Both the position numbers and the translations under genes were made by a program. Shown here in pieces: positions 50,080 through 59,100 of a stretch of DNA of 64,000 bases (positions are counted from its first letter, which is position 1; every line of letters starts with the position of its first letter). The stretch is from positions 1 through 64,000 of the forward strand of contig SVKL01000007.1 of assembly GCA_015068495.1 (NCBI GenBank), given 5' to 3'. Below the pieces are notes generated by a model that saw only the letters and a program-made list of their open reading frames with translations, had not been told where the DNA came from and made no database searches. The DNA is from Oscillospiraceae bacterium (lineage in GTDB: Bacteria > Bacillota > Clostridia > Oscillospirales > Oscillospiraceae).

Positions 50080-50228
50080 GATTCGTAAAACCCACGCTTG
50101 GGTTGCACGAATCTATTTCCTGTTGGGGAAATAGCCGCAAGTTCGTACAGTGCTGCACCCACTCCCCGTGCAGACACTGTACTATTTACTTGCTTTCTCC
50201 GTGTCCCGGGCCTAGGCCCGGGACACGG
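50080..50228 (-). promoter_or_regulatory. Three hairpins between two SipW-substrate genes
   Basis: In the 244-base gap: GATTCG/CGAATC with inner ACCCA/TGGGT (50080-50113), CTATTTCC/GGAAATAG (50113-50134), and a 30-bp perfect palindrome (50199-50228; half-site CCGTGTCCCGGGCCT). No T-run follows the palindrome on the minus strand, so it is more likely an mRNA-stabilising or processing structure that raises expression of the upstream 658-residue subunit relative to downstream genes. Confidence 0.55.
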
Positions 50229-50267
50229 GCGCGAATAAAGAATAAATTAGCCTGCAGCTACGTTTTA

Positions 50268-52244
50268 TTACGGATTGTTTCCACCGGGCAAGTGCAGGTC
50301 GGAGTATTCCATAGGCTTCAGCTCAGCGCTGGAAGCGAACTGCAGATTCATATCACCGGTCAGAGACTGTGCGACGGTAGCCACATCTGCGTTCTCAACA
50401 TATTCGCCATCCAGATAGACCAATACAGACATCTCTGTCTTGGTGCTCTGGGGCAGTTCAATCAGCTTATCCTTTTCTTCACCGGTCTTATCTGCACCGA
50501 TGGTCAGCTTATAGCCGTTGTTGCCGTCAGCAGTGAAGGTGGTTTCTACCATCTTCATTGTAGCCTTCCAGCCGTTGGCATTTTCTTGTGCATTGTCGGT
50601 GTCCAGAACGGCAACGCCGTAGATAGCAGCACCGTCGGTATCGTTAGAGGTGGTCTCCATAAACACAATGCGGATAGCACCCATAATGTCCTTGGCCTGT
50701 TCCTTGGTGTAACCCAATGTAGCAATGTCGAACTCCATGTAGCTTCCGCCGCCTCTTGTCTCGGCATCTGTTGCATTGTCATCGTAAATACGGTCTGCCG
50801 CTTCAGTCTGCAGCTTCAGATAAGAGCCCGCTGCATTTGTGCGGAATGCCAAATCGATTTTGTAGCCGTATACGTCTGTCAAAGCAGAGGAAGCTGCTTC
50901 ATTCTCCTTTGCACTGAAAGCGTTCATCGCAGTAGTGAAAGTAGTATTATATTGCGGTGTTACCGTGGGTTCTGCGGTCATAGCAGCAGGAAGGTCCTTA
51001 AGCTTTATACCCTTTACGGACAGCTCACCCAGCTTAAAGGAAGCGGTGAAGGTGCCAGTAAAAGCAGCAATCTCGCTGTAAACGCCGCCAGTGGTGGTCA
51101 GTTCCAGACCGCCAGCAGCGAGGATATCGGAAGCCAGATTGCTAACTGCATCTTCATCGTTAGTGTCAATATCCGTAATGGGGGTGTCATTCAGAACCAT
51201 GGTATCAACATTAACCAGATTTACCATGTGGGCGCTAATGGTATTCCATGCAACAGTAGTAGCGTCAGGCGCTAATCCGGACAAAGCGTTCCCCAAACCT
51301 GTCTGGGTTGCAGTCAAGGTATCCTTCAGTGTGCTCAGCTTAGCATAAGCTGCTGTAAAAGCTGCATCTGCAGACAAGGCCGAATCCAGGGCGCTCGCCA
51401 AGGATGCCAAATCGGTATTGTTTGCAATGACATTCAAGGCAGTTGCGCCATCAGGCAAAGCCGAAGGATTGGTTGCCTCGATATTCAAAACCATAGCCTG
51501 CAAATAGTTGTAAAGTGCAGTCTCCAGTTTACCCTCTGCAGTCAAGAGTGTATTAACCGTATCCAAAACGGCCTGTACATCGTCCTTTGCAACCTCGGTT
51601 TGACCGTCCATCTTGACAGAAACAGCCATTGCGGTCAGTTTCGGACCGGTGGTGTTCAGAGAAGTGGCTGATCCAACCATCGCAGCAGAGATATTGTTTG
51701 CGAAATCAATCTTTGCTTGACGCAGCGCCAACTGTTCATCAGACAGACCGGAAGCGTTACCAATGGCCATAACGCCGTTGCCTGTGCCGCTCCAGTTATT
51801 GTTTGTAACATTCCATGCTCTGGACAGGCTCTCTGTTACCAGACTGTCTACACGGCCGTCAGGACCGTAAGAGGGCGTGGACAGATGGGATGCGCCAATC
51901 TCTGTGCCGTTCCAGTTCAGGCGGGCAGGCATAAGGGCGATCTTATTCAGGCCATATGCCTCGTTACTCAAATCCACAAGGTTGCCCCAAGTAACGTTTC
52001 TTTCCAGATCGGACTTGATAGCATCGCCAACACTGGATGTGATGGTGCCACCATTGTTCAGGGCCATTTCCAAGTTACCGTTTGCGCCGACAGAGGTCTG
52101 AATGCCGGTAACTTCAGGTGCAGTAGACAATGTAAACCATGCGTAGGATGAGGAGACTACCATAATGGCAGAGACCATCAACATAGCAATAGCTGCCATC
52201 AGCTTCTGGCGAATTGCCTGCTGCTTCTTCTTTGCTTTGTTCAT
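50268..52244 (-). CDS. Major TasA-like SipW substrate (fibre subunit candidate)
   Basis: About 658 residues from the ATG at 52244, with AAAGGA 9 bases upstream; starts at 52253 and 52352 fit less well. Hydrophobic helix (about 13-31) ending SSSYAWFTLS, then APEVTGIQTSVGANGNLEMAL. The long ectodomain is rich in Ala, Thr, Asn and Asp, with VYLDGEYVENADVATVAQSL and QFASSAELKPM near the end, both shared with the 1747-residue protein. No charged anchor. Flanked by a leader on one side and a 30-bp palindrome on the other, the arrangement expected for an abundant product. Inferred main matrix or fibre protein; the SipW cleavage site would lie just before the Trp motif or within it. Confidence 0.8.
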   Translation of the reverse strand: MNKAKKKQQAIRQKLMAAIAMLMVSAIMVVSSSYAWFTLSTAPEVTGIQTSVGANGNLEMALNNGGTITSSVGDAIKSDLERNVTWGNLVDLSNEAYGLNKIALMPARLNWNGTEIGASHLSTPSYGPDGRVDSLVTESLSRAWNVTNNNWSGTGNGVMAIGNASGLSDEQLALRQAKIDFANNISAAMVGSATSLNTTGPKLTAMAVSVKMDGQTEVAKDDVQAVLDTVNTLLTAEGKLETALYNYLQAMVLNIEATNPSALPDGATALNVIANNTDLASLASALDSALSADAAFTAAYAKLSTLKDTLTATQTGLGNALSGLAPDATTVAWNTISAHMVNLVNVDTMVLNDTPITDIDTNDEDAVSNLASDILAAGGLELTTTGGVYSEIAAFTGTFTASFKLGELSVKGIKLKDLPAAMTAEPTVTPQYNTTFTTAMNAFSAKENEAASSALTDVYGYKIDLAFRTNAAGSYLKLQTEAADRIYDDNATDAETRGGGSYMEFDIATLGYTKEQAKDIMGAIRIVFMETTSNDTDGAAIYGVAVLDTDNAQENANGWKATMKMVETTFTADGNNGYKLTIGADKTGEEKDKLIELPQSTKTEMSVLVYLDGEYVENADVATVAQSLTGDMNLQFASSAELKPMEYSDLHLPGGNNP

Positions 52245-52371
52245 TGTACTCATTCCTTTCATAATATACAATGTATGTTTTTTTACCTCCCTGTGGGAGG
52301 AATGTAAACTGCTTGACCGGTTTGGAGTGATTTTCCGGTCTTGCAGGAACATTTAATAAAATATGTAGGAA

Positions 52372-53463
52372 TCAATCATTCCAAAAATCCAAACCGTCCC
52401 ACCAGCGGGAGGTTTCGTCCTTACCCTTGCTTTCGTCCACCAAGCGGAACTGCATACTCAGACCCACGTGACCGCCAATCAGCTCGTCGGTACAGTGGGG
52501 GTCATCCCCCTCGACCCACAAAACCACTGTGTACTTGTGGATTTCTTGAGGCGCTACTGTTTCCTGCTGTCCGGACGCAACCAGTGTTTCGGACAAAAAC
52601 GGCACAGGCCGCAAGCGGTAGTAGGTAAAATCTTCCCTCTCCGCAATGACAGAATACTGTTGCTCGGGATTTTTTGCCATATCTATAAAGGGCGCTTTCC
52701 GATAGCCTACAGTATTGTTCCCCTCCGCAGGCAATGCTTGGGGAGCTCCCTGCTCGTCTGCTTTGGCATAGAAGGTCATTTCTTCATCCTCGAAGACCAT
52801 AACCCACAGAGCATCTGCCAATTTTTTATCCTCGGAATCAATGTTCAGATCCCACACATAGCCCGTTTCGGATTCGCCTTCGTTGCGGATGTAGAAGGTG
52901 TAATAAAAGCATCCGGCATCTCTGTATTTCTGCGTTGTGTCCTGCTGGTCGTTGGAAACAGGATTTTCCCAGACGGAATTGTCATAAATCTTATCCGGAA
53001 TCTGCACAACAGAAATACACGGCACATCCACTGCAGGCTGGGAAAACAGGTTGCCGGTCGCTGCGCGGAAGGTGATCTCCTCGCTGAGAGAATAACCCTC
53101 GCGGAACATACCTTGGCTGAGGTTAATGGTGAACAAGCCACGCATTTGGGTTACCATTGAAAATATGGTCAGCACCAGCGCCAGCAGACCCAAGGCGCCA
53201 AGCAGGGCCCATAATCCCCGCCCGGAGAAAAACCAGAGAAAGCCAAACCTTGGTCTGTCAAAATACAGACCCAAACTGGATGCGGTGAGCTCAAACTCTT
53301 TTCTGCTTTTGATGCCACGCTCACGCATTTCCCGGCGCAATTTTTTGCGCCCTTCTCTGATTTCCTGCACCTGCTCACGGGTGAGCCTTTGACCGCCCCG
53401 TTTTTTCAAGGTGAGCCCATCAGTGTTTCTCACTTTCGGTGGGTTTTTTTCTTTATTATCCAT
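52372..53463 (-). CDS. Membrane protein with WVEGDD motif, SipW cluster
   Basis: A 363-residue protein with an unusually long basic cytosolic N-terminus (1-80, many Lys/Arg) ahead of one membrane helix (about 84-107) and a beta-rich ectodomain. TVVLWVEGDDPHC near residue 325 is the motif found in the TasA-like proteins at 43297 and 49046. The 80-residue cytosolic part distinguishes it from the other substrates and may make it a membrane-retained base or anchor of the structure. Its start overlaps the stop of the HD-GYP/EAL-like gene by 8 bases, suggesting coupled translation and perhaps a signalling link through the cytosolic part. Confidence 0.72.
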   Translation of the reverse strand: MDNKEKNPPKVRNTDGLTLKKRGGQRLTREQVQEIREGRKKLRREMRERGIKSRKEFELTASSLGLYFDRPRFGFLWFFSGRGLWALLGALGLLALVLTIFSMVTQMRGLFTINLSQGMFREGYSLSEEITFRAATGNLFSQPAVDVPCISVVQIPDKIYDNSVWENPVSNDQQDTTQKYRDAGCFYYTFYIRNEGESETGYVWDLNIDSEDKKLADALWVMVFEDEEMTFYAKADEQGAPQALPAEGNNTVGYRKAPFIDMAKNPEQQYSVIAEREDFTYYRLRPVPFLSETLVASGQQETVAPQEIHKYTVVLWVEGDDPHCTDELIGGHVGLSMQFRLVDESKGKDETSRWWDGLDFWND

Positions 53464-54925
53464 TTTGCTGTTCTCTCATCAGGCTGTCACGAATCAACTC
53501 ATCCTCGCTGACTTGACTGCCGGTTATTGTACCGCTGGAAGCCGCTACCCCGCAGGCCTGCAGCCACGCAAGGATATCGTGGGTATCGGCGTCGCCGCCC
53601 CAAAGGGTAAAGCCTTCCGTACGAAGCTGATTCATTGCATTTGCCGTCTCCTGCTTCAGGTAAAGCTCCGGCGCAAAGCGCAAATCACGGAAGCCCAGCT
53701 CCTTGATTTTCTCCACGGGAAGCTCTTCGGGATTGTAGCCGTCCAGCAGCAGGCGGATACCGTTTCGCAGATAGCGCTCCAGCACCTCCTGCGTGCCCTT
53801 ATTGGCATCCCGAACCAAAGCGGCAGGAACGGTAAACAACAGCTTTTCCTTTTGGATTTCCTGATCGGCGAACATCTGATTCAACCGTTTCAGCTGACTT
53901 CCCTGCAGGAAAAAGTCGGGAATCATACGCAGCACAACGCCGCCCAAATTCAGCTTGCAGTTTTCCATACGCACCACCGCGTCGGCGGCCTCGTATGCAA
54001 AATACATAGCCACATCCGTCACCAAATCCGTACGGCGCAGCATTGCTGCAATATCCTGCACGCCCTCCGTTTCCCCCGGTTGGTTGGCAATTCCCCCAAA
54101 CCAAGGCGTTGCCTCATAGCAGGCGACCTTATCCTTCCGCTCCGCCACCATAGGCCGATAGTTCAGACCCAAAGGACGGTCCGGTCTTTTGATTACCAGA
54201 GGAATGGTCTGGGGCAGGGTCATAGTATAATGGATATATTTTTGGTAGACCCCATAGGTGCCTTCTTTTGCCGCTTCCAGTACATCTATGATTGCCGGGT
54301 CCCAAGCTGTTCCCGCTTGGGCTTTCATTGCGGCATAAGCATCTTCAAAGGGTGTTTCGGATTGTGTCTCGGAGCACAGTCTGTCCAGCTCTTTGGCAAG
54401 TCCCACAATGTGGGCAATGGGGCTGATTTGGTTTCCCCGTCTGCCCTCGGGATAGCCGCTGCCGTCCCAACGCTCCATATGCTGCTGACAGGTTTCCCGC
54501 TGCATCAGCCAAGGAATGTTTTTGGTGGGCTGTTCAATCAGGCTGCCCTTTCGCTTTTCTTTCGCCCGGACACTGCGCATCTGCAATGTGGCTACCAAGG
54601 CGCGGCCGTCAGTGGTGTACTTGCGGTACACCGCCTTCTCTTCCTCCGTAAAATCAGACTGGAAAATCTGATACTCCGGCGGAACCAGCGCTTTGCCCAG
54701 CTGGTGATACATACCGCACTTATAGGCCAGATCCGCATATTTTCCGGTCATTCTTTCCTCGCCCTCTGCGCTGTCCCGGCCATAGCCCAGTGCGCATGCC
54801 TGAACAAACAATTCCCGGGTATACGCCGCTATGCGGACGGATTGCTGCCGAATGACAGGTGCTAATCCCCGAAACGCATCGTCCCAAGTGTCATATTCCA
54901 TTCTTTTCCAATCTTGTTCATTCAT
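53456..54925 (-). CDS. Degenerate HD-GYP plus EAL-like protein
   Basis: A 489-residue cytosolic protein. Residues about 20-215 resemble HD-GYP: MYHQLGKALVP replaces the HDIGK block (metal Asp lost), and QHMERWDGSGYPEG keeps DGSGYP but has Met for the second His of HHE. Residues about 235-470 resemble an EAL domain: NYRPMVAERKDKVACYEATPW at the EAL position (Thr for Leu), LLLDGYNP where DDFGTG is expected, and SSGTITG near the end. Both catalytic sites look dead, so it more likely binds c-di-GMP or a partner than cleaves it. It is encoded between the FIVAR membrane protein and the long-tailed membrane subunit, overlapping the latter by 8 bases. Likely a regulator of matrix production (inference). 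Confidence 0.75.
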   Translation of the reverse strand: MNEQDWKRMEYDTWDDAFRGLAPVIRQQSVRIAAYTRELFVQACALGYGRDSAEGEERMTGKYADLAYKCGMYHQLGKALVPPEYQIFQSDFTEEEKAVYRKYTTDGRALVATLQMRSVRAKEKRKGSLIEQPTKNIPWLMQRETCQQHMERWDGSGYPEGRRGNQISPIAHIVGLAKELDRLCSETQSETPFEDAYAAMKAQAGTAWDPAIIDVLEAAKEGTYGVYQKYIHYTMTLPQTIPLVIKRPDRPLGLNYRPMVAERKDKVACYEATPWFGGIANQPGETEGVQDIAAMLRRTDLVTDVAMYFAYEAADAVVRMENCKLNLGGVVLRMIPDFFLQGSQLKRLNQMFADQEIQKEKLLFTVPAALVRDANKGTQEVLERYLRNGIRLLLDGYNPEELPVEKIKELGFRDLRFAPELYLKQETANAMNQLRTEGFTLWGGDADTHDILAWLQACGVAASSGTITGSQVSEDELIRDSLMREQQNG

Positions 54926-54975
54926 GGCGCATCATCCTTTCCCTCCGGAATTTTTCCTCTTTTGATACGGAGGTC

Positions 54976-56142
54976 TTATTCGTCATCGTCCTCGATATCA
55001 TACTCCACCAAAGGCGTCGTATCCTTTCGATTCTTTATCTTAGCAAAAATATACGTTCCAATAAGCACACCGCAGGCAATGTTCAGCGCCAAGCTGACCC
55101 AGAACAGCACCGGCCAAACCTTATGGCTGGGGTAATCGCAGCGCTGCTCAACCACATCCGGAATTGTAGGCTTGGGGAGCGTTTCTGTGGGAACATCGTC
55201 TTTCTGCGCCAAATGCCGCTGAACAGCGGAAATTGCATCCACCAATCTCTGCGCTGCCGCATCCACTTGCGCCTGATCTGCGCTGCTTAACAGGTTTGTT
55301 GCATCGGTCAGGGCGTTGTCCAGCTCTGCCCACAACGCGCCGGCTTCAACATCTGCCAGCAAAGCATTTGCTGCGTCAATCGCACCGGTTAATGTCATAT
55401 AATCCATTTTCACCAATGCGCCAATGGCATCCTTCAGCCCTGCGGCCGCCTGATCAATCTTCTTTTGGCTGCCGGACTTGCGTGCGCTGTAAGCGGTTGT
55501 CAGCGCCGACTTCAGACTCTCCCAAGAAGTTGCCGTGTATTTATCCTGCTCCAAGCCCTCTGCAACCGCAATTTGATTGTTCAGCTCATCCAACTCCAGC
55601 GGAACCGTAGGCGCCGTCGGGGTGGTTGCGGACGGGGTTGTGGGCTGGGTCGCGGGAGGGGTTGTGGGTTGGGGCGTAGTAGGCGTCGTGGGTGCAGGCG
55701 TATTCTGCTTGATGGAAATCTGGTAAACCAGAGGCGCGGGGGTTTTGGTTACAATTGCATCGCCCTCGCTGACCGATGTCTTATAGCTCACAGTTACTGT
55801 GCAGGAATCGCCGGGGCTGCCGGCAGTTTTCACCAAAATATGGAACACCGCCGAAGGCACCACGCTGCTGGCTGTATAGTAGGGGTGATTGTTTGTGCAG
55901 TCACCGCCCAGTGCACGGGGCAAATCCGTGTCATCAAAGCTTAGGGACGCAATCATACTTTCGTTGGAGAACGAGATGGAATCCACCTCAAAACCCCATA
56001 TGTTTGCCAGCGGCACATCCAGTGTTACCACCGCGCCGGAATCAACAGAGAACTCCGCTGCGGCATCGGCGCTAAGGGGCATCATACACAGGAAAAGCGC
56101 CAATGCAATGGAGCATACCAGAGCTTTTTTCATAAATTTCAT
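54976..56142 (-). CDS. FIVAR membrane protein with possible cohesin-like domain
   Basis: A 388-residue surface protein. Signal peptide (1-27, ADAAAEF), a beta-sandwich (about 28-145) with GAVVTLDVPLANIWGFEVDSISF that recalls cohesins or carbohydrate-binding folds, a Thr/Pro-rich linker (about 150-180), two FIVAR-like helical repeats (about 183-312; ATSWESLKSALTTAYSA), one membrane helix (about 338-364) and an acidic tail. It is encoded 30 bases downstream of the 2012-residue dockerin protein. By analogy with the dockerin-cohesin pairs at 3.9-9.1 kb, it is a candidate anchor for that dockerin. The cohesin similarity is faint and needs a profile search. Confidence 0.7.
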   Translation of the reverse strand: MKFMKKALVCSIALALFLCMMPLSADAAAEFSVDSGAVVTLDVPLANIWGFEVDSISFSNESMIASLSFDDTDLPRALGGDCTNNHPYYTASSVVPSAVFHILVKTAGSPGDSCTVTVSYKTSVSEGDAIVTKTPAPLVYQISIKQNTPAPTTPTTPQPTTPPATQPTTPSATTPTAPTVPLELDELNNQIAVAEGLEQDKYTATSWESLKSALTTAYSARKSGSQKKIDQAAAGLKDAIGALVKMDYMTLTGAIDAANALLADVEAGALWAELDNALTDATNLLSSADQAQVDAAAQRLVDAISAVQRHLAQKDDVPTETLPKPTIPDVVEQRCDYPSHKVWPVLFWVSLALNIACGVLIGTYIFAKIKNRKDTTPLVEYDIEDDDE

Positions 56143-56172
56143 TGATTCTTTTTCCTCGCTTTCAAATCCCTT

Positions 56173-59100
56173 TTACTTCAAAAGGCTCTTGTAGTTATCA
56201 CCTTGGCACTTACGCTTAATCATGACATCGTCGGAAATATCACATTTTCCGTCCCGATTCATATCCGTAGCCATCAATGCCCAATCCGTCAGTGTGACGG
56301 TCTTTTGTACGTGACGTTTGATGTACACAGAGTCAGAAATATCATTTCTGCCATCGGAGTTTACATCGCCCAGAAGAACAACCGTATACTCGGCTTTATC
56401 CACTACGGAGGACATATTGTTGGATGCGCAGAATGTTACCTTAGCTCCGTTCACCACATAGTACGCGCCGTCACGGAGAACAACGCCCTTGCGGTCAGCC
56501 GTAGATTCGGAGAATTCCGCCTTCACTTGCGTTGCGTTGATTGCTCCGTGCACTACCTGCATATTAAACTGCTCAACCGTAATTCCCTCTTCGGCAGTAT
56601 CCAAATAAATGATCTTGTTGATGGTATCCAGCTTGCTGCCTAGAATCACGCTGCCGTCCACATTGATTTGAATATTTCCGTCATTTAATTCGGGACTGTT
56701 GCTAAACAGTTCTATCTTCAGCTTGGTGTCCAGCTTCCAGTGTGTGCCCAAAATGGCGATATCCGCTGTATCCTTTACAACACTGCTAAGGTCATAAACC
56801 CCGGCTGCGTCCTTTACTTCGTAGGCGCTCATCTTCTCGGCAGTGCCCTCTGCCTGCATCCGCTGCAGTTGATTGGACAGATGTACCAAAAGGCCGTGGT
56901 TTGCACTCAGCTTATTCTTTACAGAAGTTGCCACAGCGCCGGAAAGGTTCAGACCCTGCACCAAAGCGTCCATATCCGTATTTTTGTCAATGCTGCGGAT
57001 GGCATCAAACAGCTGCTTAACGGTGGTGTTGTCTATCACCATTTTGAGAACAGCCGCGTTGTCCGTATTGAACCACGTTTCCAAAGCCGCCGTAATCTGC
57101 GCCTTGTCAGCGCGGTTGTGGGCCAGCAATGCGCACAGCATCACGGCATAATCTGCATTTTGACTGCCTTTGAAAACAATGTTCTTTTCACCGGAGCCGG
57201 AGATATTTACTTGATTCTGCGCAACGAGAATCTGCTCAATTTCGCCGCGAAGCTCCGTTCTTATCACGGAAGACAGCGCTTCCAATCGCTCCTGTGCCGC
57301 TTTCTTCTGCTCAGGTGTGCCGCCCAAGTAGACGGTCAGACTTTGTGTTTTTTCCGTCTGCGCAGGCGTAAATGCGCCCTTCACTACATCCTCTTGGGTA
57401 TCGTGCTCTAGCGCAAACTGCCATCCGGTGGTGCGCAGCGAATAGGACGCCAACGCTTTTCCTTCGGCGGTCGCTTGCGCCATTGCCCTGTAATCGGTGA
57501 AATCTGCAAGCATTTCTCCCAAGAATTGGTTCAATCCCTGATACCGCAAAGAGTCCGGGAAAATATAGCCATTGGTACGGCCGCCATTTTCCAATATCTG
57601 CACCAAATCCTGCTGGCTGATTCCGTAAATCACCTGGTCATCCAGCTTGAGAGCTGCAGATGTGTAGAAATGGAATACCAAATCCATTGTCAGCGCAGCT
57701 GCCATATCCGGCAAAGCCGTGGTGCTGTCGGTGAGCAAAGCGGAATTCAAGTATACCTGAATTTCTCCGTCTCTGCGCTGTACGGTGTACATTTGCCTGT
57801 TGCGGCAATCCTTTACAGCTGCATCTACCGAACCGGTCACCGCGCCGGTATCGCCAATGGAGCTATCTGCCAAAACCACACCGCTTCCGGACACATTGCC
57901 GGTGAGCGTCTTTCCGTTAAGGTCAATCAGAACCTTCTTGTCTGTAGAAATATCGCCGGTGATATGATCCAGTAGAATCACCACTGCGCCGTCATGGAGC
58001 TGTTCTATCTCACCAAAGAGATCTGTCACAAATACTGTCTTGCTGTTGACGTCTTTTTCTTTGTCAATCACCAAGGCTTGGTACTGTCTGTCCACATTGG
58101 TCAGCTGCAAGCCAACCCGCACAGTCAGTTCGCCGTTGTTTTCCGCAATCATACCCCGCAACGTTTCCGGCAAGGCGAAAGCATCCAGCAGCAGATTTGC
58201 CTGCATTTTTGCATCGGTGGTGTAGAGATTTCCCTCTGCATGGGCGTTGGTATATTCCACGTTTTCATCCAAGAAGCGGAATATATCCTGTATCTTTTTC
58301 AGTGTGTTTTGGGCTGTGGACAACTCCAGTTCCTGACCGTTGCTTTGCGCGGTATTTTCCAAAGTCTCCACAGTAACTTTTTCGTCCTTAAGCAATGGAG
58401 CGACCAATTCATACAAGTACTCCACGCACAGACCGTAATCCAAGTCGTTGATGCCATCTAACCGGGCATTGTCCAAAAGCACCATTGCAGTGAGGATCTT
58501 TTGATAAGACGGCTCTGTGAGCGTCAGCACCAAATTGGCGCTGCCATTCGTCAAATGCACATCTACATACTCGGTCAGCTGAGTAAGTCCCTGCTTCGTC
58601 TCTGCCAATTTCTCCGCGTGTGTGCCGTCATCACTTAAGGTTATGTACAGCTTAACGGTTGTGGGAGTAATTGTTTGATTTGCTGCCAAATCCAGCTGGG
58701 TTTCCACAAGTTTTGCGCCGAAAATATCGGGGTTTTCAATTGTATTGCCATTTTCAAGAAGCAGCTCCTGCTCAATAACTTTGTAGCCCGGCAGCTCCAT
58801 ATTGACGATTGTTCCGTCTTCATTTATGGCGTTTTTAACGTTTTCCAAAGAAAATCCGCTGTCCCCAAGGGCGCTCAAGATGCCCTGTATGTGAATTTTG
58901 CTGTCCTCCCGCAGGGGATATCCGCCCAAATCCACATAAGAGAATTTGCCGCTGGTAAGAAGCGCCTGCGAAACGGCAACCAGCACATTTTTTGCATTGT
59001 AGCCGGTAACATGGGGCGACATTCTCAGAAATACAACCAATTCGCCCTGCTCATTTTCCAAAGGCAGGAAGGCCGCGCCGGAAATTGCGCCGGTGCTTGC

